64,000 nucleotides of DNA from Rhynchopus sp. YZ270_cl-10 (lineage: Eukaryota; Euglenozoa; Diplonemea; Diplonemida; Diplonemidae). Made by a program: the position numbers and the translations under genes. Shown one piece after another: positions 1 to 9,599 of the stretch. Within the stretch, counting starts at the first letter, position 1. Every line of letters starts with the position of its first letter. Where the stretch lies: positions 1,194,213 to 1,258,212 of the forward strand of contig OZ037914.1 of NCBI GenBank assembly GCA_964035575.1, given 5' to 3'. Under the pieces are notes generated by a model. That model made no database searches and was not told where the DNA came from. It saw only the letters and a program-made list of their open reading frames with translations.

Positions 1-197
1 CGGAGTTTTTGGGATTTCAAAAACTCTAAGGAGGGTTTTTACCCTAGTGGTGCTTTTTCAGAAATCGGTCAACGACGTGGCAGGAGACCTGTCAATATCG
101 ACCCCCTCCCGGAGCACCACTTTGATGTTTGTTGTGTTGCTGTATAATAAAACCGTTGATACATTTTGCATGCGAATCTCAATGCAACAATTGTATC

Positions 198-783
198 CAT
201 GGCTCTCGCCGGGGGGTGATCGGGTTTTAAATCACCCAAAAAAAAATTTTTTTTTAAAAAGAGGGGTGATCCGGGTTTCGGATCACCCCTCCAAAAAAAA
301 AAAAAAAAAAAAAAAAAAATACCAGGGTTGAACCACGGGAGTACCATGGGGAACTGGGTTGCTGACCGCATCATCCAGTCTGTACCTCAATTTTTTTTTT
401 GCCTGCGGCGCCATTTTTCCTTTTTTGCTCCGCAAAAAAGGTTTCGTTGAGTGAGTATGTGATGTAAAAGCTAGCTTTTTACACCGTACCTTAATTTTTT
501 TTTCGCCTGCGGCGCCATTTTGTATTATTTTTTTTGCTCCGCAAAAAAAAGCACCTACATACAGTTCCTTATGTTCCCAATGTCCCTGGTCAGCAGTGCT
601 GAAAAATTTTTTGGGCATAAAAACAAGCTGACCCCAAACGAGGGGAGAAAGCGCCTCGCCTCCCTGCACTGGCAGGGAGTCGCGCGCGCGAAGCGCGCGC
701 GCGACCGCTTTTACGGGGGGAAAGCTCGGGGACCCCAAATCACCCCCCATTTTGGCCAAAAGGGGTGATTGGCGAGAGCCCTG
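198..783. mobile_element. hAT-like non-autonomous DNA transposon
   Basis: The unit begins CATGGCTCTCGCC and ends with the inverse of CAGGGCTCTCGCC. It is flanked on both sides by an exact 8-bp direct repeat, ATTGTATC (190-197 and 784-791). An 8-bp target duplication with CA-starting inverted ends is the hallmark of the hAT superfamily. The interior has no transposase. It carries GC-rich hairpins, including a CGCGCG-GAAG-CGCGCG type palindrome near 675-705 that recurs in the element at 5897-6593, and modules around 399-420 and 509-522 with the core CCTGCGGCGCC. A ~280-bp part (about 330-610) is repeated in inverted orientation at about 1150-1400 inside the next element. Confidence 0.82.
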
Positions 784-790
784 ATTGTAT

Positions 791-825
<35 letters not shown>

Positions 826-971
826 CTTTTTTTGAAGAAGATTTCTCCGCCAATGGCAAACGTTAACACCTTCCCCCCTGACCCCCCTTCTCCTCCTTCT
901 CCTCCTCCTCCAGTGGATCTCTAAATCCTGGTGTCCAGGGGAATTTCTTTTTTTTTTAGATGACTTAGCAG

Positions 972-1607
972 CAGGGTATTAGGGTGAAAATCCAAAATTC
1001 CGGAAAAAACTGGTTTTTCTGGTTTTCTCTCCTGGGTGGCGAAAACTAGTGTTTCCGGCGAAAACCTCCACCGTTGACGGACACAGTCACCTTTTTCGGG
1101 TTTTTCGGGGGTGGGGTCAGTGTCTTATCCAGGAATCCAGATTCGAAATATTTTTCGGCGCTGCTGACCCAGGGTAGACATTGGGAACATAGGGACTGTA
1201 TTTTTTTGCGGGGCAAAAAAATAATATAAAATGGCGCCGCAGGCGAAAATTTTTGAGGGTACGGTGTAAAAATCTAGCTTTTTACACCACAGAGCCACTC
1301 AAACGAACCCTTTTTTGCGGAGCAAAAAATGAAAAATGGCGCCGCAGGCAAAAAAAAAATCAAGGAACAGCCATTTCCCAAAGGCACTCCCGTGGTTCAA
1401 CCACGGTTCTACCAGGCGGGGAAAAAATGCGGGGGAAAAAATCGAGTCCGCCCTAATCTGGGGACGACATTTACAGAAAGTCCTGGTGAAAAGTGTCGGT
1501 TTTTTTTTCCCTTCCAGATTTCTCTGTTTTTTTTTTTTTTTTTTGAAAACCAGTTTTTGGAAAAACTGGTTTTCAAAACCAGTTTTTTTAACCACCCTAA
1601 TACCCTG
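972..1607. mobile_element. hAT-like non-autonomous DNA transposon
   Basis: The inverted ends are CAGGGTATTAGGGTG at the left and its complement at the right. They are flanked by CTTAGCAG (964-971) and CTTAGCAT (1608-1615), an 8-bp target duplication with one mismatch. The interior includes an inverted relative of the module in the element at 198-783, and no transposase is visible. Palindromic AAACCAGTTTTT motifs lie just inside both ends. Confidence 0.78.
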
Positions 1608-1654
1608 CTTAGCATGAGGGCTCATCTTTTAAACTTTTCCTTTTCCTTTTCCTT

Positions 1655-1715
1655 TTTTGAGCACTATCGGTGATAGTGGAGAGGACGTTAGATTTTGTCC
1701 AATAGCCGGAAAAAA
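1655..1715. repeat. Short dispersed repeat, copy 1 (copy 2 at 2306-2355)
   Basis: A segment centred on GACGTTAGATTTTGTCCAA, preceded by TTGAGCAC, occurs here and again at 2306-2355. It abuts the 5' side of the long SINE-like repeat at 1741-1951, so it may be part of that repeat's older flank. No function can be assigned. Confidence 0.5.
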
Positions 1716-1740
1716 AATCCACGGAGGTTGTTGCTGCGGG

Positions 1741-1951
1741 AAACAAAACATCCGTAAAGTAGTACAACAACAACAAACTAAGCAAAAAGGCAGTGGCGCG
1801 GCTACCGATAACTACCGTGTAGTCAGCGTCACGGCTACCTCGGTAAGTTACAGTGAAAAAAGAAAAAAGAAAAAGAGTGGAGATTGCACAACTGTGGCAA
1901 CACTACCGAGGCAAACTACACTACTCCAACAATTTTTCAAAAAAAAAAATT
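1741..1951 (+). mobile_element. SINE-like A-tailed repeat, long copy
   Basis: About 200 bp are nearly identical to 7733-7960. The unit reads from a CCGTAAAGTAG-containing head through a CCGATAACTACCGTG core to a 3' part with CTGTGGCAACAC, CCGAGGCAACTAC and CTCCAACAATTT, and then a poly(A) stretch. Several shorter copies elsewhere contain only the 3' part, as expected for 5'-truncated retroposons. I found no clear tRNA-type A and B boxes, so the source RNA is unknown. Confidence 0.55.
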
Positions 1952-2066
1952 TTTAAAAAAACAAAACCTTAAGCAACCTTCACCCTCTAATGGCAGGCCT
2001 TCATAGAGGGGGAGAAGATAGTAGTTGCACCAGGATTGGAAGGACGTCCTTGCTGCACTCCAATGG

Positions 2067-2201
2067 TGGTGTGTTCCGGGGGTATGGGACTTCATACATC
2101 TTCACAACTTTTCACAACATAGTATGTGGCCATATTTTTTGTGAAGAGTTGTGAATTGAAATGAAAATTTGTATTTTTCCGATACTCCGCGGAACACACC
2201 A
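2067..2201. mobile_element. Foldback MITE, 135 bp
   Basis: The inverted termini TGGTGTGTTCCG continue into GGGGTAT at the left and the matching ATACTCC at the right. Exact 5-bp direct repeats AATGG flank the unit (2062-2066 and 2202-2206). An inner palindrome built on CTTCACAAC/GTTGTGAA makes most of the element self-complementary. It has no coding capacity. Confidence 0.7.
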
Positions 2202-3030
2202 AATGGAGGAATTTTTTGTTTTACTCGCCCCCCCCCTGCAAAAATAGCAACTCTCATTTAAAAAACAGGCGACTCTTTGTTGTCTATGACCAAACAATTT
2301 TTTTTTTTGAGCACAACTATCTTGGTAGGACGTTAGATTTTGTCCAAATAGCAAAAAAAAACAAACAAACAACTCATAGTGGTGTGCATCCTTAGGTAGT
2401 CTACACTAATACAAACCAAGTTTTCAAAAAAAAAGAAAAAAAAAATCGTGAGAGCCTAGCTTTTCCCTTTGTTTCTATTCGCCCCCCAGTAATGATCGTC
2501 GTGAACGACAAAAAAAAAAAAAATACGAATATTTTCAAGTTTTTTTTTTCCGTCGTTGGCTTGAGTTCATCTTACCGACTTATTTTCCCTTTTTTTTTGC
2601 CCCCTTTTTTTTTTGCCCCTCGTTCTCTTTCTCTCCTCGTGCGTGCTCTTCTGCACTCATTGTTAACAAAAAAAAAATATGCCAAAAAAATCATACGCAG
2701 TCAGTGGACGCTATCCTCCTTGGTCCCTCACCCTTCCCGTCCCAGAGACGTTTTTTGCACAAACCAAATGCACCAACTTTCCTCTTTCCTCGTAAAGGCC
2801 TCAAAAGACATTATTTTTCAGTCTTTTTTCGATGCTGGTTTTTTTTTTTCTCTCTTCAGTGTGTTTTTCACACTCTGGATGATCTAAAAGGATCTGTTCG
2901 CAAATGTTTTTAAAAAATAAAAAAAAGCTGTGATTATGGTGTGGCTGGGCCGAAAATAAAGTGGACCTTCAGTACTGCTTTAGGACTGTTTCCAGCTACA
3001 CCAGATTTTTTTTTTCTTTTTTGTTGTTGT

Positions 3031-3112
3031 GCTTTTCATCCGGATGGCTGGCATCGTACAGTGGGTCAGTCGGAGGTTGCTGCATCAATAACTACCTTTA
3101 TTTTTTTTTTGT
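3031..3112 (+). repeat. Dispersed T-tailed repeat, copy 1
   Basis: The core TGGCTGGCATCGTAC, followed by GGGTCAGTCGGAGG and TGCATCAATAAC and then a T-run, is shared with 4417-4480 and 6721-6806. All three copies have the same orientation. The conserved block is about 60 bp, too short to classify. Confidence 0.6.
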
Positions 3113-4416
3113 TGAAATACTTTTTTTTAGTCCGCCGTGCTCCGGTGAGGCGTTTTGCACTTCTCTTTTTTTTCTCATTTCAGAACCTCAAAAAAATGAG
3201 GAAATCCTTTTTTTCGCTTCCTGCCCATTCTATCTATTTCTTTCTTTTTCAAAAGTGACGGGCAGGCTTAGGTTCATATTGCTTGTTTTACTTCGCAACA
3301 TCAATTTTTTTCCCGTTTTCCCCCCCCCCTTCTTCTTTTTCATTTATTTTCCCTTCTTTGGTGAGACTTTTTCATTTTGTCATTTGTTAAAAAAATTGTC
3401 AATTTTTTTTAAAAGCTGTTATGTGCATTTGTGAGACATAATCAACTTCCAATTTTTCTCTTTTTTTTTTTTTGTAAAGGTGACTGGCAAGGCTGCTTAG
3501 ATTACTACTGGGGTCTACTATTCAGGGGGTACTATTCTACCTCCTCCCCCCAGTAATTTTCCAGTTTTTTTCTTTTCTTCTGTGCCCTAACAGACCTTTG
3601 TGAAACTTTAGTGACGATGCTATATGCATTATTTGCTAAAGAGGAAAAAAATAAACAAACGAGTCCACTTTGTTATCATAACCACAACAAACACAAACAA
3701 AAAAAGCAAGGGTACTTCTTTAGCACCCTCTGTACCTTCTTTTCATTAGAAAAAGAATGTATATGAAACAATTTTCTTCTTTCTTTGCGTGCTTTTCATA
3801 TTATCTTCTGAAGAAGCAGAATTTGGGTGTAAAAGGTCAAGCATTGTTGTGTATACTACCAGATTTTTTTTTTTGACCCGAGTTTGGCGGTATTTGAGAC
3901 AGGCGTTGGGATTACCATGACCTGATCTCTCAGCGTTGACATTCAGGGCACTGGGCAGAAGTCACATGCCACTCGCCACCGCTGTGATGAAGCGACATGC
4001 TGTGGGCCAACTCAGGTAGGTACGAAGAGGACAGTGCATTCATCTTTTTCAAGATTAAAAAACCCTCAATTTTGTTTGAACACAGAAAACCGAGAAATGT
4101 AAAAGTACTTTTTTTTTGTAACCTCTCAGGTAACTAAGCAGAGAGTTTTTTTTTAGCCGTTATCCTTTTTTATCTTTTTAGTTTCTTTTTCAGCTGTGTC
4201 TGAGCCCAGTGTGGTTCATTCGTTTTGTGTTTGTTTTCCCTTCCCCCTATTTGCTTTCCATCCCATAGTTCGGTGGTTGGCCATATTGAAGAGCATATCG
4301 AGTTTTTTTTAAAATTTTCTGGCTTTCTGGGTACACTGCCACGAAAGGGCTTGTATTTCAAGTCAACTTTTCATTCTTTTCAGATGGATATGCAGATATT
4401 CATCGTTCTTTTCTTT

Positions 4417-4480
4417 GTGCTTTCATCCGCATGGCTGGCATCGTACGTGGGTCAGTCGGAGGTGCCTGCATTAACTTTTT
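4417..4480 (+). repeat. Dispersed T-tailed repeat, copy 2
   Basis: This carries the same core as 3031-3112 (TGGCTGGCATCGTAC, GGGTCAGTCGGAGG, TGCATTAAC) and is followed by a T-run. Confidence 0.6.
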
Positions 4481-4636
4481 TTTCGTTTCACCTCTGTGAT
4501 ATTCTCATTCTTTTCCTCTGCACAGATTTTTGTTTTTTTTTTTTTTGTTTTTGAAAAAATAAATGTGTCATTTTTAGTTTGAAAAACTTTCTTTTTTTTT
4601 TGTGAACACCTTGGTCGCCAAGACAAAAATGCTTTT

Positions 4637-4675
4637 AAAGATATGTGTAGGAGGGAGAGGCACATTCCTATCTTT
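4637..4675 (+). other. GAGAG-loop hairpin, copy 1
   Basis: An imperfect stem (AAAGATATGTG pairing with CACATTCCTATCTTT) closes a loop that ends GGGAGAGG. The same architecture with different stem sequences recurs at 8423, 10382, 10706, 10855, 32491, 33001 and 63516. Confidence 0.5.
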
Positions 4676-5451
4676 TAAGTTTTCTTTTCACGCATGCACT
4701 CCGGGTATAGCCTCAAATTCTGATCACAAATAAAGTGGTCGAGAGCTTCGAGGCAATCTCTGAATATCACACAATGTGTCAACTGATATCTTATCTTTGT
4801 TTTTTCCTCCTACGGGCAGCACACTTTTTTTTTTTCTTTTCTTTTCGTTACTGCCCCCCCTTCGCGATGACTTTGTTGATTTTTTTCTTCTTTTTCTCAA
4901 AAAAAAAAAAAAAAAAAAAAGCATTTATATGGCACAGCACACACCCTCAAATGGTGGGCATTTTCGCTTCATTCGATAGATGGGGAAAAAGTGGAGTTTT
5001 GCAGGAGCAAACTCACACTGGCAAACCAATAAGTGCAAATTTTTATGTTCTTCTTCAAAAAAAAAAAATACAAAAACTTCACACCAAAAAAGCAAAATAG
5101 TTTTTTTTCCCCCTCCCCCTTGTGAACGCTCCCACTTCGGGAGTATGAATCCACCCCCCGCCCTTTTTGTTTCCTATCAGAAGCAAGACGAAAGCTGTGA
5201 TATTGCAAACATCCCTTAGTGGGGAAACTCACCCATCCTTCTAAATGGAATGGTGTTGTGATGTGAAAGGTCGTTTGCGAATACCGCTTTTTTTTTTTTT
5301 TTTTCCTCCCTTCAGTTTTTCGTATCATACATAAATGACTGACTTTTTAGTATACTTATTTTTGAGAAAGAAATAAGGAAGTTTTGCGTCTCGAGAGCTG
5401 TTTTGCGATCATCAAAACTTCGCTTTTTAAAGAAAACGCAGTGGATCTTGC

Positions 5452-5495
5452 ATAGGGTGGCAAACTACACTATTCCAACAATTTTTTAAAAAGGT
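5452..5495 (+). mobile_element. SINE-like repeat, 3' fragment
   Basis: GGTGGCAAACTACACTATTC followed by CAACAATTTTTT and A-rich sequence matches the 3' end of the repeat at 1741-1951. Confidence 0.5.
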
Positions 5496-5587
5496 AAAAA
5501 TGAAAAAAAAGGTCAGTTTCATGCGTATGAGCGGATGGGATGACTAGTCTTTATTCTGTACATTAGGCAATCATTCAGGGAATAGAG

Positions 5588-5885
5588 CAGGCACTCCGCT
5601 AGGTACTAAAGTTCTGTTGATTGTCAACAGAACTTTTTGAAAATGGGGAAAAAAAGAAAAAAAAAAAAAGTTCTGCTAAGTGGTTCAGACCCGTTCTACC
5701 TGTCAAAAAAGCTCAGGAGAAGAAGATATGGAGAGGTGAGTGCTCAAACGTCCCAAAAAAGTCAAAATCGGGCGTTGGTAAAAAAAAAAGTTGCGTACCG
5801 TGCGCCTGCGGCGCAAGCATGTACCCCACCAACGTGGACCATCAACAGAATATTTTCAAAATCGGAAATCCTAGCGGAGAGCCTG
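5588..5885. mobile_element. hAT-like MITE, 298 bp, copy 1
   Basis: The inverted ends are CAGGCACTCCGCTAGG at the left and CAGGCTCTCCGCTAGG (read from the right end), a 16-bp TIR with one mismatch. An exact 8-bp target duplication GAATAGAG lies at 5580-5587 and 5886-5893. A nearly identical copy lies at 49164-49462. The interior has no long credible frame; it includes a GTTCTGTTGA/TCAACAGAAC palindrome near 5610 and the GC-rich hairpin GTGCGCCTGCGGCGC near 5799. Confidence 0.9.
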
Positions 5886-5896
5886 GAATAGAGTTT

Positions 5897-6593
5897 CAGG
5901 GTTTCCGCCAAGGGGGACCGGGGGGGACCATGGACCCCCCCAATATTTTTCCCAGAAAAATCCGGATTTTTACAGGGGTTTGGGGGGGACCATGGTCCCC
6001 CCCAAGAAAAATGGGGTTTTGGAGGTTGTAGATGATCCCCCGTGGTCATGCGACCCCACCGTGCAGAGCATTTGGCTCGCTGTGCCAGAAGAAGTGGAAG
6101 AAAAAGGGGGTGGTGCAATCTTTTTAAAAAAGGGTAACAGTAGCGTACCGTGCGCCTGCGGCGCTGTGTTGCTAGCTATGTGATATTGATATACTTCCAT
6201 CGATACTTCCGTGCATTGCCCCTTTTTCTAAGGAGGCTTCGGTGCAAGGGACGGGTAGTTATTACATGTTCCCACTGCAGCACTGTAATGACTGTAGCGC
6301 CATACAATAGAAAAAGCAAACACCATCACCCTCCACTCTCACAGGACCCCTTACCTTGTTAAGCTTCCACCCCCGACCTCCAAACAAACCACCTCTACCA
6401 GACACACAGCTGTGAAGCTTGACATGGCTGCTATCAAACCTGGTGCACCCTTCGCCTCTCCACTCTGTGGCCTGCAGGGAGGCGCGCGCGAAGCGCGCGA
6501 CGACCGCTTTTGCGGGGAGAAAAAATTTTTTTGGGGGGTCTTTTTGATGGCCCCCCCCAATTCCTGAAACCCCAAATCCTGGCGGAAACCCTG
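5897..6593. mobile_element. hAT-like non-autonomous transposon
   Basis: The inverted ends are CAGGGTTTCCGCCA at both termini. The adjacent direct repeats are only 5 bp (AGTTT, 5892-5896 and 6594-6598), which fits either a 5-bp-duplicating relative or a decayed 8-bp site. The interior shares the GTGCGCCTGCGGCGC hairpin with 5588-5885 and 9600-10232. It also shares a CGCGCGAAGCGCGCG palindrome followed by GACCGCTTTT with 198-783. It lies directly beside the 5588-5885 element. Confidence 0.72.
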
Positions 6594-6720
6594 AGTTTGC
6601 AAAAAAAAAAAAACGGGGGGGAAAGGGGTTATATCCTAAAGGGGGAGATCCTTGCCTTTTTTGTGGGGCATTTTCATTGATTCAAGACAAAAAATGAATT
6701 TCTTTTTATTTTGGGTGATT

Positions 6721-6806
6721 ATGCTTTCATCCGGGGCTGGCATCGTACATGGGTCAGTCGGAGGGGTGCCTGCATTAATAACTTCACTTTTTTTTTTTTT
6801 TTTTTG
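6721..6806 (+). repeat. Dispersed T-tailed repeat, copy 3
   Basis: This has the same core as at 3031 and 4417 (GCTGGCATCGTAC, GGGTCAGTCGGAGG, TGCATTAATAAC) and ends in a long T-run. Confidence 0.6.
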
Positions 6807-6834
6807 GTCCAAGTTTTTTCAAAATAACAATTGA

Positions 6835-6892
6835 AAGTGGAGATCTGCACTGTGGCAACACAACCGAGGCAACTACACTACTCCAACAATTT
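6835..6892 (+). mobile_element. SINE-like repeat, 3' part, interrupted by a foldback element
   Basis: The block CACTGTGGCAACACAACC, GAGGCAACTACACTAC and CCAACAATTTA matches the 3' end of the repeat at 1741-1951. The expected A-tail is replaced by the foldback element starting at 6894. Confidence 0.6.
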
Positions 6893-6893
6893 A

Positions 6894-6993
6894 CCGTGTT
6901 TCGAAAAAATATGGACCAGGATAATTGTGGACCTTGGATTATTATTTTTTTTTATGGACCAATTTTTCTTGTCCATATTTTTTCAAAACAAGG
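6894..6993. mobile_element. TA-flanked foldback MITE, 100 bp
   Basis: The inverted ends read CCGTGTTTCGAAAAAATATG at the left and, from the right end, CCTTGTTTTGAAAAAATATG. Both ends abut a TA dinucleotide (6892-6893 and 6994-6995), as in Tc1/mariner-type insertions. It is inserted exactly in the tail of a SINE-like repeat, so it is the younger of the two. Confidence 0.7.
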
Positions 6994-7259
6994 TATCAAT
7001 AATATAATGACAATAACCTCGGGAGTCGGGAAACTCTACGCGTAGTGTGTAAGCAGTTCCTTCTATCCACCCCCCTTTTTTTTTTGTGCAACTCCGGGGG
7101 GTTCGATAACCCCGCGGAGTGTCAGTGCCTTGCGTCCCAGAGGCGTTGCAATGCACTATCAACCTTCACTCCTTTTCCTTTTTTGATTTTTTTGCAAAAA
7201 GGAAACTAAATAAAACGTTCATACAAAACCCATTCAAAAAAAACCTCAAAAAAAAAAAA

Positions 7260-7310
7260 AAAACTACCTGGTGGTCAGCGTCACTACTCAGGTTAGGTTA
7301 AAGTGAAAAA
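7260..7310 (+). repeat. SINE-like repeat, internal fragment
   Basis: AACTACCTGGTGGTCAGCG followed by TCACTACTCAGGTTAGGTTA and an A-run resembles the middle of the long SINE-like copies (GTGTAGTCAGCGTCACGG). It is diverged and short. Confidence 0.35.
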
Positions 7311-7732
7311 AAAACCCCCCTTTTTTTTTGGGTTGCATTGCGTATTAGATGACTACCTTCTTCGGAAGGGAGGAAAAACGTCAAAACAACGCAAAAAAAA
7401 GCGCAAAAAAAGCGACTTCAAAAAAGCAAAAAAAAAACTTTCCTTTTTTTGGGTTGTTGTTGCTATTTTGTTCGAGTGGTTGTCGATGATGCAACAGAAT
7501 AATAGTAACTGCTCAAAAGGGGGGAGATCGAAAAGGGGGGAAAATGTGTTTTCTGGACAGTGAAAAAAAAAACTTCCTGGATTAGGCCAAACACGGAACC
7601 AAATAGATTTATCAAAAAATCTTTATTTTTTTTTTTAAGAGCACTTCTTCTGCTATCTCTCACCGCCTCTTGTGATGAGGGTTAGCAGGGGAAAGGAAAC
7701 GAACACACCACTAAGCATCATAAAATTATTTA

Positions 7733-7960
7733 CAAACAAAACATCCGTAAAGTAGTACAACAACAACAAACTAAGCAAAAAGGCAGTGGCGCGGCTACCG
7801 ATAACTACCGTGTAGTCAGCGTCACGGCTACCTCGGTAAGTTACAGTGAAAAAAGAAAAAAGAAAAAGAGTGGAGATTGCACAACTGTGGCAACACTACC
7901 GAGGCAACTACACTACATCCAACAATTTATCAAAAAGAAAAAAAAAAAAAAAAAAAAAAT
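7733..7960 (+). mobile_element. SINE-like A-tailed repeat, second long copy
   Basis: This is nearly identical to 1741-1951 over about 195 bp and is followed by a long A-tail (7936-7959). It lies in the same orientation as every other copy seen in the window. Confidence 0.6.
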
Positions 7961-8236
7961 GCATCGTTCCTCATCATACGGAAAATATCCGGAAAAAAAT
8001 ACACAAAAAAAAAAAATAAATGGGGATGTTGTCTAGAACGTGAAAGACTGTCTTGTCTTTTTACAGATTCTTACACTAAACCAAAAACAGAATTACAGCG
8101 TAGTGCAAAAAAGTACGTACAAGGCGGCCAGATAAGTGGGGGACGGATGTCTGCCCTTATTTAGTTTGTCCCAAATCTTTTCGTACAATTAAAAAAAGTG
8201 AAATACCAATGCAAAAAAAAAAAGAAGAAGAAAAAA

Positions 8237-8312
8237 CAGTGGAGATTGCACAACTGTGGCAACACAACCGAGGCAACTACTCCAACAATTTATCAAAAAA
8301 AAAAAAAAAAAA
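8237..8312 (+). mobile_element. SINE-like repeat, 5'-truncated copy
   Basis: It begins at GTGGAGATTGCACAACTGTG and runs through ACCGAGGCAACTACTCC and CAACAATTTATC to an A-tail. The 5' truncation is typical of retroposed copies. Confidence 0.6.
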
Positions 8313-8324
8313 ATGTTTTCAATT

Positions 8325-8395
8325 TGGGGTGATTTGGGGTAACCCCTGGTGTTTCCTGGGGGGGAAAAGACTCCAAATCACCCCACAATTTAAAA
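8325..8395. repeat. Short palindromic element
   Basis: AATTTGGGGTGATTTGG at the left pairs with CCAAATCACCCCACAATT at the right around a ~35-bp centre. The GGGGTGATT/AATCACCCC motif also occurs near the ends of the hAT-like element at 198-783, so it may be a decayed relative. Confidence 0.5.
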
Positions 8396-8422
8396 AAAAG
8401 AAAAATCCCGCGCTTCTTTCTC

Positions 8423-8453
8423 GATGACTAAGCACCAGAGGCTTAGGTTCATC
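8423..8453 (+). other. GAGAG-loop hairpin, copy 2
   Basis: GATGACTAAGC pairs with GCTTAGGTTCATC around a short loop ACCAGAG, and a T-run follows. Confidence 0.55.
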
Positions 8454-8475
8454 ATTTTTTTAAAAAATAACTATT

Positions 8476-8624
8476 TATTCACGTGAAATAAGATTCCCTT
8501 TATTTCACGCTCCCGGACTGGAGTCACAAGTGGGTTAATTTTCACGAGCGTAGCGAGTGAAAATTATGAAACGCGTGTCTCCAGGCCAGGGAGCGTGAAA
8601 TATGAATCTTATTTCACATGAATA
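8476..8624. mobile_element. Foldback element, ~150 bp
   Basis: The left arm TATTCACGTGAAATAAGATT and the right arm (read inverted) TATTCATGTGAAATAAGATT continue into CACGCTCCC on both sides, giving arms of about 45 bp. The loop contains a TTTTCACGAGCGTAGCGAG palindrome. It shares the GTGAAATA motif with the element immediately downstream and may belong to the same composite. Confidence 0.6.
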
Positions 8625-8641
8625 CAATATTTTATTCAGCG

Positions 8642-9461
8642 TTTGCGGAGGTCAAAGTACAATTTCTACAGGGGGGCAGTCAAATAGGGTAGGTGTTATG
8701 AAAAAATATACGTGTTTTGTCTACGGTGGTGTTTGTGACGGCCCAAAAAGCAAGTTGGAAAAGTCCTGAGGCAGAATCGTGGTTTTTATGCACATAGTAT
8801 CTCACTTTTTTGGTGACAAATGGAGTGTGCGTGCTGGGCAGCTTCAGTGCAATTCGGGTACCCCGCAAACCCAGCAGCACACTCGTCTCACGTCGCACGT
8901 CGCACCAGCAAAGCGAGCGTTGCACGTGCACGAGCACTCCGTCTTGTTCACGTTGTGTATCACAGCACTGCTGTGCGAGCTGCAGTGCACGTCGTCTGTG
9001 GTAACCGATGTAGCCCGCAGCACACTCGCCACAGCTTGCGCCAGTGAATCCGGTCGCACCTGTGCCCACACAGGTCGACTTATCCGCGTTGTGTGTCACA
9101 GACGTGCTGTATTCACTGTATTGACACAAAATAATTCATTTTTGGACTTTTTTAAGCCAAAAATGGCCTGAAATAGTGGTGTATTCTGAGCGGAAACAGT
9201 GCGTGAAAATAAAAGGATTTTATTTCACTTTATTTTCACGCAAAAAAAAGCTTTATATTACTGTGAATAAAGTGCGTTTTCGCGGCTACTCCAACGTATT
9301 TCTCTGCGTGAAATAAGGCTCGAGTGAAAATAAAAAACGAATAAAGGCATCTTATTTTCACGCTACGGCTATTTTACGACCAAAACTTTATTTCACGTGA
9401 GTTGAATAATGCCATTCTTATTTCACTGCCCCCTGTAGAAATTGTACGTGACCTCCGCAAA
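8642..9461. mobile_element. TIR element carrying an EGF-like gene fragment
   Basis: Inverted repeats of about 38 bp bound the unit: TTTGCGGAGGTC, GTACAATTTCTACAGGGG and GCAGT at 8642-8680, with the complement at 9425-9461. The similarity continues weakly outward to about 8632 and 9474. Near the right end there are many GTGAAATA/TATTTCAC motifs. I found no clear target duplication. The interior contains a GC-rich segment on the - strand that looks like a piece of a cellular EGF-repeat gene. Confidence 0.6.
8844..9129 (-). pseudogene. EGF-like repeat gene fragment inside a TIR element
   Basis: Read on the - strand, two Cys-rich stretches in different frames resemble EGF-like modules: one with TGFTGASCGECAAGYIGY and one with TECSCTCNARFAGATCDV. 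Both follow a shared motif, THNADKSTC or IHNVNKTEC, which suggests two tandem copies of one module. The modules are out of frame with each other and have no start or end of their own, so this is a broken fragment. Its GC content is well above that of the DNA around it and similar to host genes. I infer capture of host exon sequence by the surrounding element. No source gene is present in this window. Confidence 0.5.
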
Positions 9462-9599
9462 AAGACGAATAAAAACTTTTCTTCGCATCCCTTTCCCCCT
9501 CCCAAACTTTCATTATCTCTCTGTTTGTCTTTTATTCTTTTTGAACGGTGTGTGTTTCTTGAAGCATCTTTTTTTTTTTTTTTTTTTGTGGGGTTAGTT

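Larger units (their letters stand above)
2210..5580. other. AT-rich stretch without a supported gene
   Basis: This stretch is dominated by T-rich and A-rich runs on both strands. Open frames here are only pyrimidine tracts that lack stop codons; they are rich in Phe, Lys and Ser and show no domain. It contains two copies of a dispersed repeat with a T-run at its end (3031-3112, 4417-4480), one hairpin (4637-4675) and a tail fragment of the SINE-like repeat (5452-5495). Confidence 0.6.

Noticed and set aside
7090-7125. tRNA-like T-arm (GGGGTTCGATAACCCC) near 7100
   Set aside because: The hairpin ACTCCG...CGGAGT encloses it directly; there is no D-arm or anticodon arm at the right distance upstream, so it is a simple palindrome or a tRNA relic.
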